A stretch of 64,000 nt of DNA, taken from assembly GCF_013377085.1 (NCBI RefSeq), contig NZ_JACAAX010000034.1:1-64000 (forward strand). The letters run 5' to 3'. Under the pieces are notes generated by a model, which was given only the letters and a program-made list of their open reading frames with translations, ran no database searches and had not been told where the DNA came from. Of the stretch, positions 53,477 to 60,368 are shown piece by piece. A program made the position numbers and the translations under genes. This DNA comes from Rhodoplanes sp. Its GTDB lineage: Bacteria > Pseudomonadota > Alphaproteobacteria > Rhizobiales > Xanthobacteraceae. The stretch's first letter is position 1, and every line of letters begins with the position of its first letter.

Positions 53477-53774
53477 GCTGAAGCTCCTCTGGTCTCCCGA
53501 AGCGGAGCGGGATCTCGGCGACGCCTACGACTACGTCGCGATCACGGGCTCTCCGGGGGGCGCAGCCAACCTGCTTCGATCGCTCGAGCAGGGATGCAGG
53601 TCGCTTCTCGATTACCCTCACAAGGGCAGACCCCGGAGCGAACTCACTTCCGGCCTGCGGTCCATGGTCATTCATCCCTATGTCGTTTTCTATCGGCTCT
53701 CCGAAACGGCAGTCGAGGTCGTTCGCGTCCTTCATGGGCGCCGCGACATCGATGCGATTTTCGGCGCGGACTAA
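53463..53774 (+). CDS. ParE/RelE-family toxin
   Basis: 103 residues. Family marks: LKLLWSPEAERDLGDAYDYV (about 6-25), GCRSLLDYPHKGRPRSELTS (about 43-62), RSMVIHPYVVFYRL (about 64-77) and VEVVRVLHGRRDIDAIF (about 83-99). The last segment, 'RVLHGRRDI', is the hallmark of the ParE branch, whose members poison gyrase; RelE-type ribosome cleavage is the alternative. It ends five bases before the korA stop on the other strand. Confidence 0.88.
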   Translation: MATSRLKLLWSPEAERDLGDAYDYVAITGSPGGAANLLRSLEQGCRSLLDYPHKGRPRSELTSGLRSMVIHPYVVFYRLSETAVEVVRVLHGRRDIDAIFGAD

Positions 53775-53779
53775 ATCCA

Positions 53780-55627
53780 TCACGCGCCCACCTTGCGCAG
53801 CGGGGTCACCTTGCGGGCGTCGAGATGATTGCCGATGGCGCCGGCGATGTAGCGCGCCGTGATGGGCGTGCCGTCGTAGTGCAGCAGCGGGACGAGGCGG
53901 GCCGGATCGAGGCCGCATTCGGAGACCATCAGGGTGCGGAGCTGGCCGTCGCGGTTCTGCTCGACCACGAACACGGTGTCGTGCTCCATCACGAAGTCGA
54001 CGACGTCGTGATGGAACGGGAAGGCGCGCACCCGCAGCCGGTCGAGCCGCATGCCGCCCGCTTCCAGGAGGAAGATCGCCTCGTCCATGGCCGGCGCCGT
54101 CGAGCCGTAATAGATCACGCCGTGGCGGGTCGGCTGGTCGGCGTTCTTGCGCACCGGGCGCGGCACCAGCGTCTTGGCCGTCTCGAACTTCTTCAGGAGC
54201 CGCTCCATGTTGTCGACATAGGGGCCGCCCTCCTCGGTATAGCGGGCATAGCGATCCCGCGACGTGCCGCGGGTGAAATAGGCGCCGCGGGTCGGATGCG
54301 TGCCCGGATAGGTGCGGTACGCAATGCCGTCGCCGTCGACGTCGAGATAGCGGCCGAAGTCGCGGCCGGCCTCGAGCTCGGTTTCCGTCATCACCTTGCC
54401 GCGGTCGTATTTGCGCGCATCGTCCCAGACGAAGGGGCGGCTCAGATGGCGGTTCATGCCGATGTCGAGGTCGAGCATCACGAAGATCGGCGTCTGCAGC
54501 CGGTCGGCGAGATCGAAGGCGTCGGCGCCGAAGTCGAAGGCTTCGGCCGGGTCGGCCGGCAGCAGCAGCACGTGCTTGGTGTCGCCGTGCGAGGCGTAGG
54601 CGCAGGAGACGAGATCCGACTGCTGCGTGCGGGTCGGCATGCCGGTCGACGGGCCGCCGCGCTGCACGTCGAACAGCACGGCCGGAATCTCGGCGAAATA
54701 GGCCAGCCCGATGAACTCCTGCATCAGCGAGATGCCGGGCCCCGAGGTCGCCGTGAAGGCGCGCGCGCCGTTCCACCCCGCGCCGATCACGATGCCGATC
54801 GAGGCGAGCTCGTCCTCGGCCTGGATGACCGCGTATTTCTTCTTGCCGGTCTCGGGATCGATCCGCAGCTTGCTGCAGTAGCGCGTGAAAGCGTCGGCGA
54901 GCGACGACGACGGCGTCAGCGGATACCAGGCGCACACCGTCGCGCCGCCGTAGACGGCGCCGAGTGCCGCCGCCGCATTGCCGTCGATGAAGATGCGGTC
55001 GCCGACCGCGTCGGCGCGGACGAGCCGCACGCCGAGCGGGCAGGGGATGTTTTCCAGTGTCCAGTCACGGCCGAGCTTCACGGCGCCGATATTGGGCGCG
55101 ATCAGCTTCTCCTTGCCCTTGAACTGCTCCGAGATCAGCGTCTCGATCGCGCCCGGATCCATGTCGAGCAGCGCCGACAGCGCGCCGAGATAGACCATGT
55201 TCTTGAAGAGCTGGCGCAGTCGCGGCTCGGGCCAGCGCTGGTTGCACATCGCGGTCAGCGGCACGCCGATCACGGTGATGTCGGAGCGCAGCCGCGAGGA
55301 GGTGAGCGGCTTGGTCGAGTCGTAGACGAGGTAGCCGCCCGGCTCGATCGACGCGACATCCTTGTCGAAGGTCTGCGGGTTCATCGCGACCATCAGGTCG
55401 CAGCCGCCGCGCGCCCCGAGCCAGCCGGCCTGCGACACGCGCACCTCGTACCAGGTCGGCAGGCCCTGGATGTTGGACGGGAAGATGTTGCGGGCCGCGA
55501 CGGGCACCCCCATCCGCAGCACCGCGCGGGCAAAAAGCTCGTTGGCGCTCGCCGAGCCCGAGCCGTTCACGTTGGCGAAGCGGACGACGAAGTTGTTTAT
55601 GCTGCTGATCGGCGTGGCTGCTGGCAT
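53780..55627 (-). CDS. korA: 2-oxoacid:ferredoxin oxidoreductase, fused gamma-alpha subunit
   Basis: 615 residues from ATG 55625-55627. Residues about 8-190 form the gamma domain (FVVRFANVNGSGSASANELF, VRVSQAGWLGARGGCDLMVA). Residues about 215-590 form the alpha/pyrimidine-binding domain (GNAAAALGAVYGGATVCAWY, PLTPSSSLADAF, VIQAEDELASIGIVIGAGWN, FTATSGPGISLMQEFIGL, VLFDVQRGGPSTGMPTRTQQ). This is the two-subunit 2-oxoglutarate:ferredoxin oxidoreductase arrangement with KorB. Its first ten codons overlap the end of the upstream flavoprotein gene (55597-55627) in another frame. Confidence 0.92.
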   Translation of the reverse strand: MPAATPISSINNFVVRFANVNGSGSASANELFARAVLRMGVPVAARNIFPSNIQGLPTWYEVRVSQAGWLGARGGCDLMVAMNPQTFDKDVASIEPGGYLVYDSTKPLTSSRLRSDITVIGVPLTAMCNQRWPEPRLRQLFKNMVYLGALSALLDMDPGAIETLISEQFKGKEKLIAPNIGAVKLGRDWTLENIPCPLGVRLVRADAVGDRIFIDGNAAAALGAVYGGATVCAWYPLTPSSSLADAFTRYCSKLRIDPETGKKKYAVIQAEDELASIGIVIGAGWNGARAFTATSGPGISLMQEFIGLAYFAEIPAVLFDVQRGGPSTGMPTRTQQSDLVSCAYASHGDTKHVLLLPADPAEAFDFGADAFDLADRLQTPIFVMLDLDIGMNRHLSRPFVWDDARKYDRGKVMTETELEAGRDFGRYLDVDGDGIAYRTYPGTHPTRGAYFTRGTSRDRYARYTEEGGPYVDNMERLLKKFETAKTLVPRPVRKNADQPTRHGVIYYGSTAPAMDEAIFLLEAGGMRLDRLRVRAFPFHHDVVDFVMEHDTVFVVEQNRDGQLRTLMVSECGLDPARLVPLLHYDGTPITARYIAGAIGNHLDARKVTPLRKVGA

Positions 55628-57399
55628 GGCTGTCCCGCGTGGGTCGTGTCGATCAAATATTTGCGCATGTCCCAGGCGCCGGTCGGGCAGCGCTCGGCAC
55701 ACAGGCCGCAGTGGAGGCAGACGTCCTCGTCCTTCACCATCACGCGCGTCGTCTTCAGCGCCGGCGAGACGTAGAGGTCCTGCGCCGGATTGGGCGCCGG
55801 CGCGCGCAGGCGCGTGCGCAGATCGTCCTCGTCGCCGTTCGCCGTGAAGGTGATGCAGTCCATCGGGCAGATGTCGGCGCAGGCGTCGCATTCGATGCAG
55901 AGCGGGGGCGTGAACACCGTCTGCACGTCGCAGTTCAGGCAGCGCTCGGCCTCTTTCAGCGCCAGCTCGAGGTCGTAGCCGAGCTCGACCTCCGCCTTGA
56001 TGTCGGCGAGCGCGACGACCTTGTCACGCAGCGGCACGCGGAAGCGGCGATCCTGCGAGATCGCGTTGTCGTAGCTCCACTCGTGGATGCCCATCTTCTG
56101 GCTGACCACCGTGACGGCGGGCAGCGGCCGGTCGGCGATGTCCTCGCCGCTCAGGAGCTTGTCGATCGACACGGCGGCCTCGTGGCCGTGCGCCACCGCC
56201 CAGATGATGTTCTTCGGGCCGAAGGCGGCGTCGCCGCCGAAGAACACTTTCAGGTGCGTCGAGGCCATGGTCTTCGGGTCGACGACCGGCATGCCGTGGT
56301 CGTCGAAGGCGATGCCGATGTCGCGCTCGATCCACGGGAAGGCGTTCTCCTGGCCGACCGCGACCAGCACGTCGTCGCAGGGGAAGTGCTGGTCCGGCGC
56401 GCCGGTCGACACCAGCCTGCGGCGGCCCTTGGCGTCGTATTCGGGCTTCACCTCCTCGAACAGCACGCCGGTGAGGCGGCCGTCCGCATGGGTGAACTCC
56501 TTCGGCACCAGGAAATTGAAGATCGGGATGCCCTCGTGCATCGCGTCCTCCTTCTCCCAAGGGGAGGCCTTCATCTCCTCGTAGCCGGAGCGCACCACGA
56601 CCTTCACGTCCTCGCCGCCGAGCCGGCGCGAGGACCGGCAGCAGTCCATCGCGGTGTTGCCGCCGCCCAGCACGATGACGCGCTTGCCGATGCGGTCGAT
56701 ATGGCCGAACGACACGTTGGCCAGCCACTCGATGCCGATGTGGATGTTCTTCGCCGCTTCGCGGCGGCCCGGGATGTCGAGGTCGCGCCCACGCGGTGCG
56801 CCGCAGCCGACGAAGACGGCGTCGAAGTCTTTCTCCAGCAGCGCCTTCAGGCTGTCGATGCGCCTGCCGCCGACGAACTCGACGCCGAGGTCGAGGATGT
56901 AGCCACACTCCTCGTCGATCACATGCTCGGGCAGTCGGAAGCGCGGAATCTGGGTTCGCACCATGCCGCCCGGCTTGGTCTCGGAATCGTAGATCACGCA
57001 GGCGTAGCCGAGCGGCGCGAGGTCGCGCGCCACCGTCAGCGACGCCGGGCCGCCGCCGACCAGCGCGATGCGCTTGCCGTTCTTGCGCGCCGCGGGTCTG
57101 GGCAGGCGGGAGCGGATGTCGTCCTTGAAGTCGGCGGCGACGCGCTTGAGCCGGCAGATCGCCACCGGATCGGGCTCGATGCGGCCGCGCCGGCAGGCCG
57201 GCTCGCACGGGCGGTCGCAGGTGCGGCCGAGCACGCCCGGAAACACGTTGGAGCGCCAGTTGATCATGTAGGCGTCGCTGTAGCGGCCCGCGGCGATCAG
57301 CCGGATGTATTCGGGGACGGGGGTATGGGCCGGGCACGCCCACTGGCAGTCGACGACCTTGTGGAAATAGTCCGGGGCGGTGATGTCGGTCGGTATCAT
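55597..57399 (-). CDS. GltD-like NAD(P)H flavoprotein fused to a 2[4Fe-4S] ferredoxin domain
   Basis: 600 residues from ATG 57397-57399. N-terminal [4Fe-4S] domain with CQWACPAHTPVPEY and GRTCDRPCEPACRRG (about 17-75); FAD domain with ALVGGGPASLTVARDLAPLG (about 110-129); NAD(P)-binding GGGNTAMDCCRSSRRLGG (about 255-272); GDAAFGPKNIIWAVAHG (about 395-411); C-terminal ferredoxin with CIECDACADICPMD and CLHCGLCAERCPTG (about 500-580). In Thauera/Azoarcus similar proteins (KorC/BzdV-like) connect 2-oxoglutarate:ferredoxin oxidoreductase to NADP. Here the gene lies directly before korA with a 31-base overlap, so it is probably the electron-transfer partner of KorAB. Confidence 0.92.
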   Translation of the reverse strand: MIPTDITAPDYFHKVVDCQWACPAHTPVPEYIRLIAAGRYSDAYMINWRSNVFPGVLGRTCDRPCEPACRRGRIEPDPVAICRLKRVAADFKDDIRSRLPRPAARKNGKRIALVGGGPASLTVARDLAPLGYACVIYDSETKPGGMVRTQIPRFRLPEHVIDEECGYILDLGVEFVGGRRIDSLKALLEKDFDAVFVGCGAPRGRDLDIPGRREAAKNIHIGIEWLANVSFGHIDRIGKRVIVLGGGNTAMDCCRSSRRLGGEDVKVVVRSGYEEMKASPWEKEDAMHEGIPIFNFLVPKEFTHADGRLTGVLFEEVKPEYDAKGRRRLVSTGAPDQHFPCDDVLVAVGQENAFPWIERDIGIAFDDHGMPVVDPKTMASTHLKVFFGGDAAFGPKNIIWAVAHGHEAAVSIDKLLSGEDIADRPLPAVTVVSQKMGIHEWSYDNAISQDRRFRVPLRDKVVALADIKAEVELGYDLELALKEAERCLNCDVQTVFTPPLCIECDACADICPMDCITFTANGDEDDLRTRLRAPAPNPAQDLYVSPALKTTRVMVKDEDVCLHCGLCAERCPTGAWDMRKYLIDTTHAGQPCQQPRRSAA

Positions 57400-57615
57400 G
57401 GGGGTCCCGTGCGGTCGGGCGAAGCAGCCAGCGATCGGATCATGCCTGGGAGTCGCAGCCTGATTCCACTTGAATCCGGTCAAATCTTAGTCAGCGGAGC
57501 AGCCGACGTCGATCTTGATGATACGAAGGAAAATTGCTTTGAATGCGGTCACGCGCAAAAATTGCACAGGGTTTCATCAAGCGGCGCGTCGTGCCGGGCC
57601 GAACCGGCCGGGACC

Positions 57616-57648
57616 AGAAAGCCCTCCCCGGCGGGCCGGAGAGGGCTT
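57616..57648 (-). terminator. Terminator of the Gly/Pro-rich protein gene
   Basis: 8-bp stem AAGCCCTC (57619-57626) with GAGGGCTT (57641-57648), extended by inner CCGG pairing, followed on the minus strand by TTTCT. It lies 52 bases beyond the stop of the gene at 57700. Confidence 0.65.
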
Positions 57649-57699
57649 GTCCACATAGTCGGCGCGGGCAGGTCCAGGTTTTGCGGGTGGTGCCGCGGG

Positions 57700-58113
57700 T
57701 CAGCAGATCCGGCGCCAGGTCCAGCGCTTCTTGTTGATCCACACCTTGCGCAGGCAGGGCATGTCGTCGACCTCGTCGAAGGTCGGATAGGAGCCCCAAT
57801 AGCCGTAGTATCCCAGCGGAACGCCCCAGCCGCCCCATGGATACAGACCGACGCCGCCCCAGCCCCACGGGCGCGGGCCCCATCCGGGTCCAGGGCCATA
57901 GCCGGGTCCGGGTCCCGGTCCCGGGCGGAAGCCAGGGCCGGGCCCCGGCTGCGGAACGAAGCCGCCGCCTCGCGGTGCGAAGCCGCCGCCGCCCGGCCCT
58001 GCGCCCTGCGGCCGGAAGCCGCCGCCGACCCGCGGCTGGGCGGCGCCCGGATCGGCCGCCAGCGACAGCGCGACCAGCGCCACGGCGGCGGCCAAAATGG
58101 ATTTTCCGAACAT
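57700..58113 (-). CDS. Secreted Gly/Pro-rich protein
   Basis: 137 residues from ATG 58111-58113. Signal peptide residues 1-25 (FGKSILAAAVALVALSLAA). The mature protein is low complexity: FRPQGAGPGGGGFAPRGGGF, then PGPGPGFRPGPGPGPGYGPG repeats, aromatic-rich GWGPRPWGWGGVGLYPWGGW, and a more ordered tail with two cysteines, PCLRKVWINKKRWTWRRIC. Likely an exported, surface- or wall-associated protein of unknown role; similar short Gly-rich proteins are common in Hyphomicrobiales. The Pro/Gly repeat could be length-variable. Confidence 0.75.
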   Translation of the reverse strand: MFGKSILAAAVALVALSLAADPGAAQPRVGGGFRPQGAGPGGGGFAPRGGGFVPQPGPGPGFRPGPGPGPGYGPGPGWGPRPWGWGGVGLYPWGGWGVPLGYYGYWGSYPTFDEVDDMPCLRKVWINKKRWTWRRIC

Positions 58114-58380
58114 CCTGAAAGTCTCCTGCGGTGCACCGGCGACGATGCCTCGCCCCGGCGGAGCGCGCCTGCCCGCCGACATGTCGGTCGACAGTGCGCG
58201 GCTCCTCTTCCCCTTGGACCCTGATTTGGCCGACAACGGGGCTCCGTCGCGGCAGCACCGGTCCGATCTCGTTTCTGGATGTGACGGTCTTTCCGAACCG
58301 TTTGCTGGCCGGCCGGCTTCGTCCGCCATAGATAACGGTCTCTTCCCGCTGGTCCCCGACCTCGCCCGATCGAAAGACTC

Positions 58381-59169
58381 ATGGCCAATCCGTTCGACGA
58401 CATCTTCGCTGAGCCCCTGGACGACCCGACCGATCCGAACGCGGCGGCGCGCCGGACCATGCGGGCGTCGCTGCGGCGGCGTTTTTACGAGACCGTGGCG
58501 CTGCGCGAGACGCCCGAGGGCGTCGCCGTCGAGCTCGACGGCCGCCCGGTGCGCACGCCGGCGCGCCGCCTGCTCGCCTTTCCGAGCCTTGCCATCGCCG
58601 AGGTCGCCGCCGCCGAGTGGCGCGATCAGGTCGAGGTCGTCGACCCCGCCAGAATGCCGCTGACCCGGCTCGCCAATGCGGTGATCGATGCGGTCGCCGA
58701 CAAGCCCGGCGAGGTCGCGGCCGAGATTGCGCGCTATCTCGGCAGCGATCTTCTGGTCTACCGCGCCGAGGGACCGGAGCGGCTGGTGGCGCGGCAGAGT
58801 GCGCAGTGGGACCCGGTGCTCGCTTGGGCGCGCGACACCCACGGCGCGCGATTCGTTCTGGTCGAGGGGGTGGTGTTCACCAGCCAGCCGGAGCGCGCCA
58901 TCGAGGCGATGCGGGCGCTGCTGCCGCGCGGGCCGTGGCGCCTCGGCGCCCTGCATGTCGTCACCACGCTGACCGGCTCCGCCCTGCTGGCGCTGGCGCT
59001 CGCCGCGGGCGCCGTCACGGCCGAGGCGGCCTGGGCGGCCGGCCATCTCGACGAGGATTGGAACATGGAGCTGTGGGGTCCGGACGACCAGGCGCTCGCC
59101 CGGCGGGCGGCGCGCCGCAACGAGTTCGACGCCGCTGCCGTGGTGCTGGCGATGGTGGCCGACGGCTGA
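58381..59169 (+). CDS. ATP12-family F1-ATPase assembly chaperone
   Basis: 262 residues. The family pattern is clear: RRRFYETVALRETPEGVAVE, LDGRPVRTPARRLLAFPS, AAEWRDQVEVVDPARMPLTR, LANAVIDAVADKPGEVAAEI, GSDLLVYRAEGPERLVARQS with WDPVLAWA, and the closing LDEDWNMELWG. ATP12 binds the F1 alpha subunit in mitochondria; alphaproteobacterial homologues are thought to help F1 assembly. ATG 58381 lies after a gap of 267 bases. Downstream is the light-harvesting gene pair, 493 bases away. Confidence 0.92.
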   Translation: MANPFDDIFAEPLDDPTDPNAAARRTMRASLRRRFYETVALRETPEGVAVELDGRPVRTPARRLLAFPSLAIAEVAAAEWRDQVEVVDPARMPLTRLANAVIDAVADKPGEVAAEIARYLGSDLLVYRAEGPERLVARQSAQWDPVLAWARDTHGARFVLVEGVVFTSQPERAIEAMRALLPRGPWRLGALHVVTTLTGSALLALALAAGAVTAEAAWAAGHLDEDWNMELWGPDDQALARRAARRNEFDAAAVVLAMVADG

Positions 59170-59662
59170 GGCGGCCAAAGACGGCGATCGCCGGCGGTGT
59201 GCGCGTGACCGCGCCGCACGACCCCCCCTATGCGCCCGGGTGGGTCGATCGGCCCGCTAATCGCCGCGGAGCACGTCTCGGCGTACGTTCCGTAGCCCCG
59301 AAAGAGTAAGTATTGATGTCAATCGTCACTGCGGCATTACACCGCGTAAGTATGTCCAACACTGGATAGTGCTTCTTACCGTTTTCTCCGGCCCGTATCC
59401 GACTATTTCGCGGGCAGGTTTCGTTGTGATGCTGATTTTGGCCGATTGTTTCGACATTCCGGCCGGATCCTATTTTTGAATGGCCAGCGAAATACGTTTG
59501 CTGGGGCGTCACATCTCTGCGGCGGCGAGATCGAGCACAATCGTCGACTTCGAGCCTGGTGGTTCCGGGTGAGGAGGAGGTCGTGGCGATTTTCGTCACG
59601 ACAGAACCCGTGGTGCGGGACGTTGCAGCGATCCCGCGCCGATCTCAACGGAGGGTATGCAG
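59170..59662. promoter_or_regulatory. Regulatory region upstream of pucBA
   Basis: Nearly 500 bases without a gene, with a locally AT-rich part at 59300-59480. It contains four GTAAG/CTTAC-type boxes within 75 bases: GTAAGTAT at 59307 and again at 59346, TTAC at 59337-59340 (forming TTAC-N5-GTAA with the second), and CTTAC at 59375-59379. I find no TGT-N12-ACA site (PpsR/CrtJ) and no TTGAT-N4-ATCAA site (FixK/FNR). A weak -35/-10 pair (TTGTTT 59446, TATTTT 59471, 19-base spacing) is present. Confidence 0.45.
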
Positions 59663-59806
59663 ATGGCCGAAAATCGGAGCCTGTCGGGCCTGAGTGAGGC
59701 TGAGGCGATCGAGTTCCACAACCAGTTCAAGACGACGTTCTCGGCTTTTGTGGTGATCTGTGTCCTCGCCCACGTTCTCGTGTGGGCCTGGAAGCCTTGG
59801 TACTGA
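59663..59806 (+). CDS. pucB: LH2 light-harvesting beta polypeptide, molischianum type
   Basis: 47 residues from ATG 59663, with GGAGGG seven bases upstream. The order is a polar N-terminus ([20 protein letters not shown]), one membrane helix ([20 protein letters not shown]) and KPWY. The histidine in LAHVLVW is the bacteriochlorophyll ligand of the B850-type ring; the second His in EFHNQF matches the conserved N-terminal His. From memory the sequence is very close to the LH2 beta chain of Phaeospirillum molischianum ([29 protein letters not shown]), and unlike the Rhodoblastus/Rhodopseudomonas LH2 beta type. pucA follows 16 bases later. Confidence 0.93.
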   Translation: MAENRSLSGLSEAEAIEFHNQFKTTFSAFVVICVLAHVLVWAWKPWY

Positions 59807-59822
59807 GCGAGGGAATTTGATC

Positions 59823-60008
59823 ATGTCGAACCCGCAAGACGACTACAAGATCTGGCTGGTCCTCAATCCGTCGACCTGGCTGCCGGTGATCTGGATCGCC
59901 GCGCTCGTCGTCGCACTCGCGATCCACGCGTTCGTGCTGAAGAACCCGCGCTACAACTACATGGACATCAAGACCGCGTCCGAAGCGCCGGTCGCGGTGA
60001 AGAAGTAG
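59823..60008 (+). CDS. pucA: LH2 light-harvesting alpha polypeptide, molischianum type
   Basis: 61 residues from ATG 59823. The N-terminus [20 protein letters not shown] is nearly the same as that of P. molischianum LH2 alpha (with [19 protein letters not shown]), including the Asp that ligates B800 bacteriochlorophyll there. The membrane helix has the B850 ligand His in [11 protein letters not shown]. The tail ([20 protein letters not shown]) has aromatic residues at the positions that tune B850 absorbance. With PucB it should build a ring antenna in the intracytoplasmic membrane. No pucC or other photosynthesis gene is in the window. Confidence 0.93.
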   Translation: MSNPQDDYKIWLVLNPSTWLPVIWIAALVVALAIHAFVLKNPRYNYMDIKTASEAPVAVKK

Positions 60009-60019
60009 TCCGACCAGGG

Positions 60020-60038
60020 CGGCCGCGACCTGCGGCCG
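60020..60038 (+). terminator. Stem-loop just after pucA
   Basis: CGGCCGC-GACCT-GCGGCCG, a perfect 7-bp stem 12 bases after the pucA stop, without a T-run. In other purple bacteria such hairpins after puc/puf genes stabilise the short antenna mRNA or end it. Confidence 0.6.
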
Positions 60039-60368
60039 AGCCCGTCGCGTCGTCGTTGCGTTTCGCCTGCGTCGGATCTTCGGGCCTTGACGCGCGAGAC
60101 GGGATGTCGCGAAGGCGGATGTCTGCCGAGGGATCGTTCATGCGGGCCATGCCTGTCATGAGCGGTCCCTCGAGCGTTTCAGGGGCAACGCTTCAGGGCA
60201 GCGTTTCAGCGTCGGCGCGCGAGGGCCGACGGAGCATGGTTCCGGCGGCGTACGGCGTTTTCGGCCGCCGGGTCGTTTGCCGACCGGAGCAGGTCAAAAA
60301 GGATTAACGTTTGGTTTACGTCCGTTGGTTAGGCTGCAGGGTGGAGTAGCCTCAACCGGACGCATGCC
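60039..60368. other. Intergenic region between pucA and fliK
   Basis: About 330 bases without a gene. Near 60173-60210 the motif GCGTTTCAG occurs three times with small changes at about 13-base intervals. Near 60296-60320 an AT-rich patch (AAAAAGGATTAACGTTTGG) lies about 55 bases before fliK and may hold its promoter. Confidence 0.35.

Noticed and set aside
53258-53774. A phage or transposon carrying the toxin-antitoxin genes.
   Set aside because: No integrase, transposase, inverted ends or target duplication could be seen around the pair.
59290-59320. A FixK/FNR site at ATTGATGTCAAT upstream of pucBA.
   Set aside because: The TTGA and TCAA halves are two bases apart, not six, so an FNR-type dimer would not fit.
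59663-60008. Reading the pair as pufBA (LH1).
   Set aside because: The [10 protein letters not shown] end of the beta chain is LH1-like, but the alpha chain [19 protein letters not shown] and the rest fit the molischianum LH2 type; no pufLM genes follow.
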